Part shown: positions 23,252 through 34,992 of the stretch, one piece after another
Position numbering within the stretch: the first letter of the stretch is position 1
Layout of the letters: each line of letters begins with the position of its first letter
NCBI GenBank assembly: GCA_022495005.1
Contig: JAGYXB010001002.1
Location: 868,001 to 932,000 of the forward strand
Direction: 5' to 3'
Length of the DNA stretch: 64,000 nucleotides
From: Rhyacophila brunnea
Taxonomy: Eukaryota > Arthropoda > Insecta > Trichoptera > Rhyacophilidae
Notes under the pieces: model-generated
The model's database searches: none
What the model saw: only the letters and a program-made list of their open reading frames with translations
What the model was told of the DNA's origin: nothing
Made by a program: the position numbers and the translations under genes

Positions 23252-23776
23252 TAGGCTTCCCATAAGTCCGTATCTGACCGGGATTGTCCCGGATTGGCGA
23301 TTGGTCCCGGTTTACAATGCAGATATTATTATGTTATGATACACAAGAAGAGAATGATAATTAGAGGCATAAAACGGAATATATTGTATTTAATAAACAA
23401 AAAAAACTAGAGAAAGTATACTTACATATTTAGCCAGGATTATTTATTACCTACCTTTTATACCTAAATCGCGTTACGTCATATCACATGAATTGTATGT
23501 AGGTATTGCTATTAATTATTGTTATCAGTCATCGCCAGATGATCCATAAACAAAATTAGGTACTTATCGATTTTTTCAAATTAAAAATAAGCCGTTTCTT
23601 GAAAACAATCATAACATCAACGAATATGAATGATCAAAATCAAATGATTAGTGTCTGATTTAGACCATTCATAATTGTTTCCAATTTAAATGATATGTTT
23701 TTCAATGAATACCTACTTCTATTTTTTAGTTTTTTTTTTCTACCGGTTTGTAAATAAAAAAAATATGGTAAGCCTA
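23252..23776. mobile_element. Possible hAT-like MITE with CCGG-rich subterminal region
   Basis: Terminal inverted repeat TAGGCTTCCCATA / TATGGTAAGCCTA. Behind the left end come repeated CCGGGATTGTCCCGG and GGTCCCGGTTT words, and ACCGGTTTG precedes the right end. No matching 8 bp duplication is left. The interior has no coding sequence. Confidence 0.45.
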
Positions 23777-25224
23777 CATACTATTATGAGTAAAGTAAAA
23801 TAGATGGAAGGTAATATTATATTGACGTTAACTAGTATTTTTGGTGATAATACCTACATTTGGTTTGTGTATTAGGAATTAAATTGATCAGTTCACAATG
23901 TCTGTCTAAGGAGATTTAACCTGTTCTCATCACTGTAGACTAATTTTTGTTACATCTGCATGCATATTTCTGCATTGCATTCAAAGTAAAACAATAACTA
24001 GCACTACTATTGGAACTCCATTTAGTGCGACGGCCTGATTCTAAACGGATTTGGATCAGGTACTTTAACATTTGTCAAAATTTCAACAAAAATAACTTAC
24101 GGATTTCGAAGTAAAGGAGATATGTGGATTATTGAAATAAATATATAGTACAATAATGAAGGACTACCCTATAAAATAAATCGCGAATAGCCACCTTATC
24201 TTACCTATATGTCGCAATAAGGGAAGATTAGTTTAAATTTTAAAATTATATTGTCTTATAAAAAAACTGCCACCCCAGCATACGAATCTATAATATTGTG
24301 GTCGTGCTCAAACAGCTAGTGAAGTAATATTTTCTGGATTTTTTTTCAATAATCTGCGGCTCCTATGTCACACACTTTGAGTGCCACTGACCTTGGTTAT
24401 CATTATTTATCCTTAATATTCCCCATACCATTCTCAATGAACAGGAAAAACTCTATTAAATCACTATTATGTTTGAATTCTCCATGGTAATTATACATCA
24501 TCCAAATGCTCGAAGCATGCGCGAATTCCGAACCGTGATCGTCCGTTCGGAGGGCGGTTTCGGTCACATTAACACCGCGCTGGGAAATGCCGCGACGGAG
24601 ACACGAACTTGCAGACCGTAACAATTACAATGGAACGGCGTGATGTCCTCCGGTAAATTCCTCAAAGTCCTTTCTTGTATCTTCTAACACTGAAGATTGT
24701 GGTCTAGCATTATCGCTGGATCAGCTCATAGAATCTCGTGCAATGCAAGGGCTCTGAATGGATTGATTCACAACCGGAGTGTGACATTTTTTTAACCCTA
24801 TTAAGATTGGTCAATTATTTTTTTATATTCATTGTAGGTATTGTAATATGTTTCAAAAAGCGCTAAGTTTGATCGTCATTAAGCACCTGTGCCTCCACAG
24901 GGTAGAGGTTATATTAACAGACTTTTTAACAAGCAATAATTAATAGATATTTGCCCAAAACATTGAGATTTTACACTGAATCAAACATAAATTGAAAAAA
25001 AACAACATGTATTTTTACCGCCACGAAATAGGGCACATTAAGTCCCTAAATAAATTTAATTAAAGAGCACTACAATTATATTTATTTGACATAATTTCAG
25101 TATCGATAACCAGCATAATCACCCGTACAATCCGAGCCCTAATGCTTACATAATACATTGTTTTAAAATACAAAAACCGATTGCCAAAAAGTAACCCAAT
25201 TTAGAAATCGCTTCAGTGGGTCTA
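23777..25224. other. Non-coding stretch
   Basis: A weak minus-strand SINE-tail match at about 24890-24925 (ATTAACAGACTTTT) is the only assignable item. A GC-richer patch at 24530-24650 carries no recognisable motif. Confidence 0.35.
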
Positions 25225-25487
25225 TACACAATACGGCTATCGACGGCTAAAGTGATAAATATTATCACTTTATCATATTTATGTATTGACGCGGTTAATT
25301 GTTACAATAAGTTAACCGTATAAACTGTCAAAACTGTCTATATTGCTTTAAAAGTTATCACAGTCAAGAGATGGGCTGTTAAACCATAGCACTCTTTAGC
25401 AGTTTAGTTGAGACGGAACTTATTGTAACAATTAACCGCTCAATACATAAATATGATAAACTACCGTCGATAGCCGCCTTGTGTATA
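25225..25487. repeat. Foldback MITE with TA flanks
   Basis: Arms of roughly 75-90 bp: the left arm runs from TACACAATACGGCTATCGAC to CGCGGTTAATTGTTACAATA, and the right arm is its imperfect reverse complement from TATTGTAACAATTAACCG to ATAGCCGCCTTGTGTA. TA lies on both sides, as expected for a Tc1/mariner-type target. The loop has no coding sequence. Confidence 0.65.
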
Positions 25488-28400
25488 GAATAACTTTGCA
25501 GAAAACATTTGTTAATTTATCCGCAATTAGATAGGACATGTATAACTTAGTGATCAAGCACATGGGCGCTAATCTATTTTTTTCAAAAAAAAAATTTCTA
25601 GTAATTATATTACATTTTCCCAAAAGTGTTGTCAAATTACGTATGTTCAAAACAATAATAGTTTATTCACACACTTTTATAAGAGTAAAGATAGGGCCCC
25701 GCTTTGTCCACCAGTCTCAGATGAAACCTACATAATACCAATTGCGGATATATATTTTTTATGAAATATCTGACAGCAGTCATAACATAACAATATATTA
25801 ATACAAAACGTATGCGGCAGATCGAAACTCGATATGGAACTTGAAGATGTCTAATTAACACCCGGTAAATCTCCCACGATGCTCTCTGGGCCATAGACAA
25901 TGGCAATCAGAAGAATGTGGAAGGCCACCAGCTCGCATCGATATCGAGAAAAGAATGATGAAGTGTTCACCGAGAATGGCACTTGTGTGATTAATGACTT
26001 CGGGAGAAATCATAATGGGAATGGAATCCTGTTAGACTACAGGCTCATTACACGGATTATTTGTACCATTGTTTTATTCATTTGAAATCGATAAAGTTGT
26101 TTTTTTCGATTCGTTTTGTACGTCTTGATTAATGATTGTAACACAATGCTATACCTACTTACATAATATAAGATAGGTAGTAGGTAGGTAAATAATGTAA
26201 TGTTTGTTACGCATAAAGCATAAAATATGATAAGTATGTAAAAACTAAAATTATAAACTTACTGTCAAGTATTATAATTCTAATAAACTATTTCTTTTAT
26301 TCAAAGAATAAGACTCACGATTTGAGACTGTAACGTTATATACATATATTGAACATACATAATTTGAAAATATACCATGCATACACACTAAAAAAATCTT
26401 TTTGTAGAAAAAAATACGACAGCCGACGGTACTTGAACCTGTATCTGCTGGATTTTCGCCAGGGTTTTTTTCCAATTAACATGATACCTATACGGTGACG
26501 TCCTGTGGGGGTACGCAAGTCATGTGTTGCATAGGGGCGCCAAATTTTAAAAGGTGGAAAATGACAAAATAATACGATCATTACAACCGTTGAAAACAGT
26601 GGCGGTTTTCTATCAAGTCGCCGATGCGGTCGCTTCGTTAGAAAGTAGGTAGCGACATCTTGGGTTTTCCTCCAAACTTGTCAGCGCCTCAGTCCTCTAC
26701 GTACCTGAAACCACCGCTGTTTAAGAGTAGGTTTCTAATCCTTAGTAGGTAAGTCGATCGTCTCTAGGTAAATGTTTTCATTTTTTTTGTTGCATTTGTC
26801 TGTTTAATATCGCCGTAATTAAAAGGTAGATAATAAAATAAGTAGGTACGGGTAGATACTTTGGTACCGTATATGTAAGAACTTAAAAAATGTTCATATT
26901 ATTCGAGACTAAAAATTAAAGGGGCGGCATTCTAAGTTTACCTTAGGGCGGCTGTTTCCCTATGTACGTCACTGATTATATGACCATAGATAAGATATGA
27001 CATTGAACATGTGTTGTTTTCTACGTGTGAACAACTAGTTATGCCAGTCGTAGTTAGACCACCCAACCAAAACCAAAGACAAGATAATAAATAAAACATA
27101 ATGTATACGTCCATCACAATATGAGCTGGTTTATGTTGTTCCTACATCTCGGTAAAATTGTATGATATAATCCTTTTAATTGACCAACCATTCGGAAAAT
27201 TCGATTCAGTCACTATGGTGTTGTAGAGATAATTTTCTTGGTCCAACTATGTCTACTTCTTTAGCTAGAAACTATATTGGTTACCGGACGTTGGTTGCTG
27301 CCATGAAAGGGGATTATGTAAGTACGTAATTCTTTCCTCAGCACCTTTATGGGGTCGATTGCAAATATTTTTTTTGTCAAATAATTTTTTTCATTACATT
27401 GTTTGTTTTGTCATGAAAATTTTTATTTTGAGAGTTTTTATTTTTATACTGGGGTAAATGTCTGAGGGGGTTAATGTCAGGCTGTTTTTTAAACAGGATG
27501 TTATTGTTTAGGCAAATTGTGAACGTCCTGAATTTTGATTAATTATGTCCACATTGTTTTGTTCTCTTAAATAAATGAATATCGATTTCCCGGAATATCG
27601 CATTTCGCTTGTGACATAATAATTGTCACTATAAGCCGCCTCGCACATGAAAACACGTCCGTCTGCAACATGTCGAATAAGTCGATGTGACGTCATCATT
27701 ATTCACAAAACACACGTTTCCAAATGGAGCTCTGCAGATTGGTCGAATGCGACATTTTAGTTTGAAAAAAAAACATCTAGTGCTATTATCAACAAATTGA
27801 ATCCGTTTCGGACTGCGAGTCGAAAACACCAAAACACATATAGGTACACACCTACGAATTGGTCATTCTTATACCGGCTCACCGATCGCTGCATCCAAAT
27901 GTATATGTTTCGAGAGGTTACGCGCGACTGTCACTAGGTAGATGTGCGCGGTCTTCATATGCAACACCGAAGCGACGTTCCTAGACGGTTTGATTTACGA
28001 CTGTGCGGTAGATGAGGCGGGTTTAGATATGAGAGCCGGCTTAGTCTTATTACAGGCACAGCATTTTCATTACATATTATCTCACCTATCCATCATATGG
28101 ATTATAGATGATGAATAGGTGGATAAAATTTTTTCAGACAGCCAGCACCCATCACAGGTTGTCAGTGACGTCTCAAAGTGCCGCTCTTAAGCGGGATAAC
28201 AATGCCTTCCCCTTTCATTTTTAGTTTAAAATGTGAAAATTGGTTATTTCACTATTTTTATTTTCGGCTCTCTTAAACAAACAAATACACCTTCCTCCAT
28301 TCGCCGCCCTTTAGAACATGCCGCCCATAATATTATGTAATGCATGCCTACCTTCACGGGACATCACTGTGGATTTTCTCTCTTTTGATCATGATTATGA

Positions 28401-28840
28401 CATAAAAATCATTAAGTATAGCTTGACCTACCATCATAATTCTGCATACCTACCTTCCTTTTACTTACTTACTTACTTGACTCCATCGTAATCAGTTAAA
28501 TGTAGATACCTTCATGCAGTGCACTGGCTTCCTTTTTAGGAGAGTTGTTTCCAAATGGAGTGTCAACATTTTAAATGACTTCTAAATATGGAATTGTCGA
28601 ATGGAACGGCATCCCATTCCGTTCGAAATTCGAATCTCGGTTGCGTTCCTGTCATGTCCGACATACCGTCACATCATAACAGTTTACCAACTTATAAAAA
28701 TAAAAGAATGGACATTTCATCTCATTCAGTTGGTAGGTACCTACAATATATTTCATTAACTTAGCACTGATCAAAATGAATACCTACGTGCAGTGAGATC
28801 TCTACGCAAAGTGTCAGACATAGAATGCCGTCTCTTTTTA
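25488..28840. other. Non-coding stretch with small repeat fragments
   Basis: It contains a B-box-like GGTTCAAGTACC on the minus strand near 26432-26443 (tRNA-like SINE head), and a 120 bp CAGTGGCGGTTTTC...GAAACCACCGCTG inverted pair at about 26596-26713. It also holds a CGTCACTG end at about 26966-26973 and a TTCGAATCTCGG tRNA-like piece at about 28629-28640. There is no credible protein. Confidence 0.35.
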
Positions 28841-28861
28841 TTTTTAGTTGTTTGCGAGTTT

Positions 28862-28881
28862 GTTAGGTTAGGTTAGGTTTT
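28862..28881 (+). repeat. Short TTAGG-type pentamer run
   Basis: GTTAGGTTAGGTTAGGTTTT, three to four telomere-like pentamers in the interior. It follows GCGAGTTTGTTAGG and may be a remnant of the foldback family seen at 3095 and 59701, but no inverted arm is visible. Confidence 0.5.
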
Positions 28882-28889
28882 TATTATGT

Positions 28890-30476
28890 ATGTATTTCAG
28901 ACAATTACTTACACAAAAAATCTTAGATTGACGAACACACCATCTACCGAAAATTGAAGCATTTCCACGAAAACTAATCTCAAATAGTGGTGGTTTTAGG
29001 TACATGGACTTCTGTAGCATTGACAGATTCGGAGGTAACATTGTGAAAATTCTGCATGTGCGATAAACCGCCATAACAACGTGTATTAGGTACAATACAA
29101 TAATCGCTATGGGCCGTATGTATGAGATTCCCAAATTCTTTATAAACTATTTAACCGATTTTCCATCATATAGCGTATAGCACTGTTTGTGACGTAAGCA
29201 ATCTGACATCACACGCCATTTAAAATGGCTGCTTCATCTATCACTTTTAAATATCATTTTAGTAGGTAACTGATACAATGCCTCGTACCTATTTCGATTA
29301 CAAAGCGCAATATTTCTCATGGAGAGATAAGATGGATTTACGTAAGATTACGATAAAATATCTCCGCTTAACGACCGCAAAAATAGGTACCTACTTCTGT
29401 ATCTAACATTAAAATGAAGAAATGAATGAAGAATGCTTTCATCTTCAAAATATTATGGTACTTATCTACCTAGTTAATTATTGTAAGATAACTGTAATAA
29501 ACAAGGCACAACTCTCAAATACACTGGATACATCATTAGTGTCATACGGTGATCGGTATAAATGATAATATTATACAGAGATCATTACATATTATTATAT
29601 AAATCCATTTGCATTTCTGTCATTTATTCTTATTCTGTTTTGACATCTCATAATTATTGAAGTGAAGTTAGTCATAATAATATGTATGTATTCAGTATTG
29701 CCACCAAATGGAAATGTTTACTGGCAATATTTTATCCTTGCGTACAGTAGAATTATAAAATAAATGTGATAAAATGACTGATAAATTATTTAAAGTTCAT
29801 AATAATTATTCATTTATAAATATTAAATTTATATGGTATCGTTTGCACACTTTCAGACACATTTACAATTTCAAAATGTTGAATCATTGATCGGGGAATG
29901 TAATTTTATAAGATTGCCATTATCTACTAGTCACTAAACAACGAATTACGTTTGTACTCATGCATACAAACGTGCAGTATATAGCCTATAAGGTTTTTGG
30001 GAATCTCATGCATACGACCCTATGTTGTTTAGATTTTTTATGCTCATTATTTTTTAAACTAAGATGTCGATATTATGTAGGTATTTGTATACGTTCCTTC
30101 ATTCGCCGCATTCGTCTTTTCTACTTTCTTGTTATATTAGTTGTTATTTGTAATTAAGATATTTTTTATAATTTTGTATTTATTACGTATTATGGCGCAT
30201 TATCCAATCGCTGTAATGCCGTAATACTCTTTTTCTAATTAAATAAATAAATAAATTATGCAACGCATGATCTGCCTACCCCCGCAAGACGTCACTGCCT
30301 GCATACTTGGTGAATCTTACTCACAACATCAATTTTTGAATTTTTACTGAAGGGACCTTGAAGGGACCTTGAAGGGACGTTAGAATTTTGTTATTTTACC
30401 GAATTGAAACATACAATGTTATTGAGTAGGTATGTATCATACAAGCCATTTAAAAAAATAATTCAATGCGTGACCT
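28890..30476. other. Non-coding stretch
   Basis: No gene. It contains a three-fold tandem of the 12-mer GAAGGGACCTTG at about 30350-30375 and a CGTCACTG terminus-like motif at about 30288-30296. Confidence 0.4.
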
Positions 30477-30962
30477 TAAGGGCTTGCGCAAACAGAGCGC
30501 GGTCAGGCGGTCTGCGTTCCGCGTTCGGAGTTCGGCGTTCTTTGTACTGTATGGACTTCATACTGTATGGGTACACAGCCGGCGGTCAGACCGCGCCGGT
30601 CAATTGGAACGCTAGAGTCCTGGAGTTCTATGCCCGGAATTACAAAGAACGCCGTACCTCCCGTCCAGTCCCGTCATACGAATTTGAGCAGTCACACAAC
30701 ATAGAGCGAAACCACACGGGGGAGTGAGTACGCAACAGCGGTGCTTTCTCACTTCCACTCGCAGTCGGAATATAGCGGTCTCGCATTATGCAGCTCTTGT
30801 GCATTCGCAGACTGGCACTCACCGCGAACAGTCACTTCAAGCTCCGATACGAAAATTACTACTGAGATTATAATACATACTCTGATAGTAATAATCAACC
30901 CGACAAAATAATTCGATACGAATTACGTTACAATAATTCGAACAAAATATATTCGATACGAA

Positions 30963-31304
30963 TTCCGCCACCTATCTTGAACGTCACAACGTCGCCAACT
31001 TGCTCCGCCACCTCCGCCGATTGATTTTAATACGAAGCCGCCACCTTCGTCAAAATTATTCCGCCACCTCCGCCGACCCAGCCCGCTACCTTTGGATGCC
31101 AACGCCATTACAATCGCCCATCCAGAGGACATTGATGCGAGTTCCGCCACCTTTCTCGAACGCCATAACGCCGCCATCTTGCTCCGCCTCCACTACCGAT
31201 TGATTTCAATACGAAGCTGCCACCTTCGTTGAAATAATACCGCCACCTCCGCCACCTTTGGATGCCGTTTCACCGTTATCATCGCCGATCTGGAGGACAT
31301 CTGG
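30963..31304 (+). repeat. Tandem duplication in LINE 5' leader
   Basis: Two units of about 179 and 163 bp. Both start TTCCGCCACCT, contain TTGCTCCGCC, GATTGATTT, ATACGAAG and GCCACCTTCGT, and finish with GGAGGACAT- or AGAGGACAT-like words. Repeated promoter units are common in LINE leaders. Confidence 0.75.
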
Positions 31305-31456
31305 TGAATATCTGCCGCCATTGATGGTCTTTTTCAAGATAATTATCGACGGCCGACCGAACTAGATCTTCTCTGAAGCCTTCATAACGACGAATAGAGC
31401 AGACACATTCAGATATTGTTACCGATATTGCGCTGTAGTTCGATAAGCGAGTCAAA

Positions 31457-33139
31457 ATGAGCAAGATCCCCTCGCTTTCCGGGTTATTGAACCCGGACTC
31501 ACATGCGCCGATTGATGACAACTTTAAATCCGACCTGACGCAGATCCATGAGCTGAAGAGGAAGCTGAGAGCGGCAGATTTTGCCTAAATCTACGGCTTT
31601 CTCTGCATCGCTTATGGGGTCCCGCCTCATGAGTCACTGCCAGATCTCCAAAAACAAAAGGATAAACCAGAGAGAAAAAAGAAACCAAAATCAAATATGC
31701 AGAGAGTCTTGGAGGAAATAGAGGCCATCAAACTGGTTACCTCCGATCACGCCGACACGGAGGACGACGCTGACTATGAGGACCTAGACATAGATGACTC
31801 AGACTACTTCAACGACGATTCACAGACCTCGGTTGCTGACAAACCCGCTCAGGCCCCTGCTGAGGCTACAGCCAAAGCCCCGGCCTCAAGCGGCCCTTCA
31901 ACATCCGCCGCCAAAACCACGACCAGCTCCGAAAAGATGGACACCACTCCTGCGGTGCCATCAATTCCCAGCACCAGCAAAGATACACCAAAAACATACG
32001 CAGCTGCAGCCAAATCAAATGCAGCCGCAGCCAAGACCAAAAGGAGCGATGACGAAGAATACTACAAAAGACTAAAAGCCGTCAACGACCGCTTCGATCG
32101 AGAAGAAGACGAAGAAAAAGAAAGAAGACAGATCAGGAGAGCTAGCAAACGCCTAGCTACCGAAAGCCCCGATCTCAAAATTGCAAAAAAACCAGCAAAA
32201 CCGACACCGAAAAAGCCAGACATGCCAAGCTTCAAAACGGCAGAACCAACAAACGACAAAAAAACAGACAGATCGAAAAAAACTCCACCTATCATCCTGC
32301 ACGATAAAAAAGTATATAGAGATACAATGGCCAAGCTGAAAGACGCTGGTGTCACTATCTCTAATGCTAAGAATATCAAGGTAGGAATCCTACTCACACT
32401 GCCAGACTCAGACTCCTACAGGCTAGCAGTACGGATCCTGGACGCAGACAAGACTGAGTACCACTCATATAACCTCCATGAGGAAAAACCACTGAAGATA
32501 GTGATCAGAGGTATCCCTGAAGAGACGAGTGCCGAAGAAATTCGCAGTGAACTCACTGCACTGGGATACCCGATCAAGAACGCCTTCAGGATGACCCAAG
32601 GGAGCCAGAAGAAACAGATCCCGCTGATTCTCCTCGACGTCGAGAAGAGCGGCGATTCCAAGAATATCTTCAAACTCACCTCCATCTTCGGATTATCTAT
32701 CCAAGTGGAGCCGCTACGCAGAAGAACGGCGGATGGACAGTGTCATCGCTGCCAGGGCTTCGCCCACTCCGCCTCCTGCTGCCACGCAACTCCGATGTGC
32801 GTCCGATGTGCCGGTGAACACCTCACCTCGGACTGCAAGAAGAAAAATACGACCGATCCCGCCAAATGCGCCAACTGTGGTGGCCCACACCCGGCCAACT
32901 ACAGAGGTTGCCCAAGGCACCCAAAACACGCCAGATATGCGTTTACAAACGCTGACAAGCAATTTCAACAACAGCCCAGACAACGCGAAGAACCGCAAAA
33001 CACATTCAGACCAGCTTGGATGAATACCACCACCAGAAACTCGGAGCCAGACCAAATCAATGAAGCGCTGATGGCGCTCAAGAACGCCATCGATATCGCC
33101 AACGAACTCATGAGAAGACTAACCAGCAAAAGGACCTAA
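31457..33139 (+). CDS. gag-like ORF1 protein of LINE, one premature stop
   Basis: An RNA-binding nucleocapsid-type protein that would coat the element RNA. The longest open part starts at 31697 (480 codons), but the same frame extends up to an ATG at 31457 (MSKIPSLSGLLNPDSH...) with a single TAA at 31586-31588, giving about 560 codons if that stop is a mutation. Regions: an acidic N-terminal part, a low-complexity Ala/Thr/Pro/Ser part, a highly charged basic stretch (DREEDEEKERRQIRRASKR), a folded region (KIVIRGIPEETSAEEIRSEL, RRM-like), then three zinc knuckles. The knuckles are C-x2-C-x4-H-x4-C (CHRCQGFAH), C-x2-C-x3-H-x4-C (CVRCAGEH) and C-x2-C-x3-H-x6-C (CANCGGPHPANYRGC). This order is typical of jockey-like insect LINE ORF1. 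Codon use is GC-richer than the surroundings. Confidence 0.85.
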
Positions 33140-33505
33140 ATCCAGACCAAGATAGATAGAAACGAACGAGCGCCGACAAGAGTGAAGAAAGAAGAAAGAA
33201 GAAAGAAGAAAAACACTATTTTAAATCTAACCAACAAGCCATGATGCAGACATTACAGAAAAAAACCCGCAAGGGAGGAGACTTCCATCACACGCCATCA
33301 TACAGATGAAAGGGATATGGGGCTTGCCCCGGTGCCCTACACGCCAAACATACCACAACAACAACAGCTCTTGTGTCAGTACAACGTTTGTAAACAAATG
33401 GAACGCTTATTGTTGACCGCCACCTGTCTGCTGTCCCTGAACGTTAGCGGTCAACGGTCGGTTGAACGCAGAACTCCGACCGCTCTCTGTCTGCGCAAGC
33501 CCTAA

Positions 33506-34193
33506 GCCTTCGACAATAAAATTGCTTCTGGGAGTCCTGGGACATTCTCAGACGTCATAAACAACTGCGAATGCGTTATATTATTGTATCTTTTGAATTA
33601 CCGGACACGTCCGATTAAGGCCCGTTGTGGTATGAAGCAGATTTGGTTGGTAGGCACTTTCGAACATCCAGGCGCAAAATGATTTTATAACCCCATTGTA
33701 AAAATGCTAATTTATTCGAATTGGAATCACAGATGTATAAACATCATGTAATTTTTTAGCCAATAAACAAATATGAACCTAATCTTGCAAGTATACTGAG
33801 AGGAAAGCTAAACTCTTCACTCTTCAGCCACATTTTCCTTTAAAACTAAATATTGAAAACCGTTGACAACTCTTACAAGTGCTTAACATTTACCATGTAC
33901 CAATTTGCGAAATAAACGAATAGGGAACGAACGAACGGAGATAATATTGACAGGAGACTAATTCACTTACAACACTTAGTTCAAATCAATAAATAAATAG
34001 TTACCTAGATATATAAGTAGGTAGGTACTTGAGTCAATACAACATTTAATGGCAATTTATTGAACAATATGTATTTGTGCATACTAAAAACTTTCAATTA
34101 ACCTGGCCTGTGAAGTGAATTTTGAATAACAGAAGAAAAGTTAGTTAGCAAATAGAATTTGTAGATAGATGTAGATATATAACGTATGTCTAC
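33506..34193. other. Non-coding stretch
   Basis: No recognisable feature between the split MITE and the next hAT-like element. Confidence 0.4.
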
Positions 34194-34201
34194 ATTCTGA
34201 C

Positions 34202-34984
34202 CAGTGGCGAAGGGTGACTTTTGGACATAGGTAGGCTGTGGAGACCTGATAAAAAGAGCACACTTATCAGGTATACTTACGAGAATAGTACGATATTTAC
34301 TACTAATGAATAGGTACACACTAATAAATGACAACGACACACTAATTCAATGAAACTTCAAAAACTCATTAACGACATAAAAATGAGCGATGTGTTTAAA
34401 TTACGTATTTTTCAAAACATGTATACCCATCAAAAATCATTAGATAAAATTTATTTTTATTTTTAAAAACAATCTATACTTACTTATTTATTAACATTCG
34501 ATGAAACGCCGTTGAAATTATTTTTTTAATTATCTAATTACTAATGATTTTGGACAAAGTGCGCAGTCGTGACAACAATATTATGCGCGAATGTTTTAAG
34601 CTCTGCGATAGGAGCTTACCTTATTTCATACAAATCAGCAGACTTGCTGAGGTTACGAGACGTAAAGTCCATACGAAAAAAAATCAGAATTATTTCATTG
34701 ATTATTTCACACATAATCGGAAATTTATTTACGTCGAGATAGATGGCGCGCTGTGGTATATTTTTTAATACTTTTGCAGATTGTTTTGAAAATTGTGTAA
34801 TACTGTAATACATTCCTACATATTATATTATGACATCTCTTGTTGGCAAGATAAATTATTTTTATATAACATAAAATAATGAAGTGATTAAGTACTTATG
34901 TCAATATGCAATATGCAATCAAAAAATATTTTTCTTAAGAAGGTAGGCTTTAAATAATCGCCTAGTATGGAGTCTTCGCCACTG
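34202..34984. mobile_element. hAT-like MITE, short relative of the 8357 element
   Basis: Starts CAGTGGCGAAGGGTGACTTT and ends AGTCTTCGCCACTG. It is flanked by ATTCTGAC (34194-34201) and ATACTGAC (34985-34992), an 8 bp duplication with one difference. The right 60 bp are almost identical to 11446-11505. The size of 783 bp probably reflects the family without later insertions. No transposase. Confidence 0.85.
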
Positions 34985-34992
34985 ATACTGAC

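Larger units (their letters stand above)
30802..33364 (+). mobile_element. Full-ended LINE carrying only a gag-like ORF1
   Basis: It is flanked by a perfect 11 bp target duplication CAGCTCTTGTG (30791-30801 and 33365-33375). It begins CATTCGCAGACTGG, like the start of jockey-clade elements with internal promoters, and ends in a short (ACA)n tail. Order: a 5' leader with two GC-rich repeat units (30963-31141 and 31142-31304), ORF1 (31457-33139), then about 225 bp of 3' leader with an AGAAGAA run (about 33186-33212). There is no endonuclease or reverse-transcriptase frame. It is therefore an ORF1-only element that depends on an enzyme in trans, comparable in layout to HeT-A or to half-L1 elements. 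Confidence 0.8.
30480..33502. mobile_element. TAA-flanked (Harbinger-like) MITE split by a LINE
   Basis: Left end GGGCTTGCGCAAACAGAGCG and right end, reverse-complemented, GGGCTTGCGCAGACAGAGAG, with TAA on both sides (30477-30479 and 33503-33505). Without the inserted LINE (30802-33364 plus one 11 bp duplication) the MITE would be about 450 bp. A TWA target and a GGG start suit PIF/Harbinger, but no transposase is present, so the superfamily is inference. Confidence 0.7.

Noticed and set aside
23252..23776. Firm assignment to hAT
   Set aside because: Ends and subterminal words fit, but no target duplication remains; it is kept as a low-confidence feature.
26597..26713. hAT MITE with CAGTGGCGG termini
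   Set aside because: The inverted ends are visible, but the flanking 8 bp do not match and no second copy was found, so it is only mentioned under the surrounding stretch.
32733..33055. Antisense and shifted frames over the gag ORF as extra proteins
   Set aside because: They are shadows of the well-supported gag-like frame on the plus strand.
33182..33215. AGAAGAA run as an independent satellite
   Set aside because: It is a short simple repeat within the LINE 3' leader.
30480..33502. A DNA transposon carrying its own gag gene between TIRs
   Set aside because: A perfect 11 bp duplication (CAGCTCTTGTG) and a LINE-like start and tail lie inside the TIRs, so the gag ORF came in as a separate LINE insertion.
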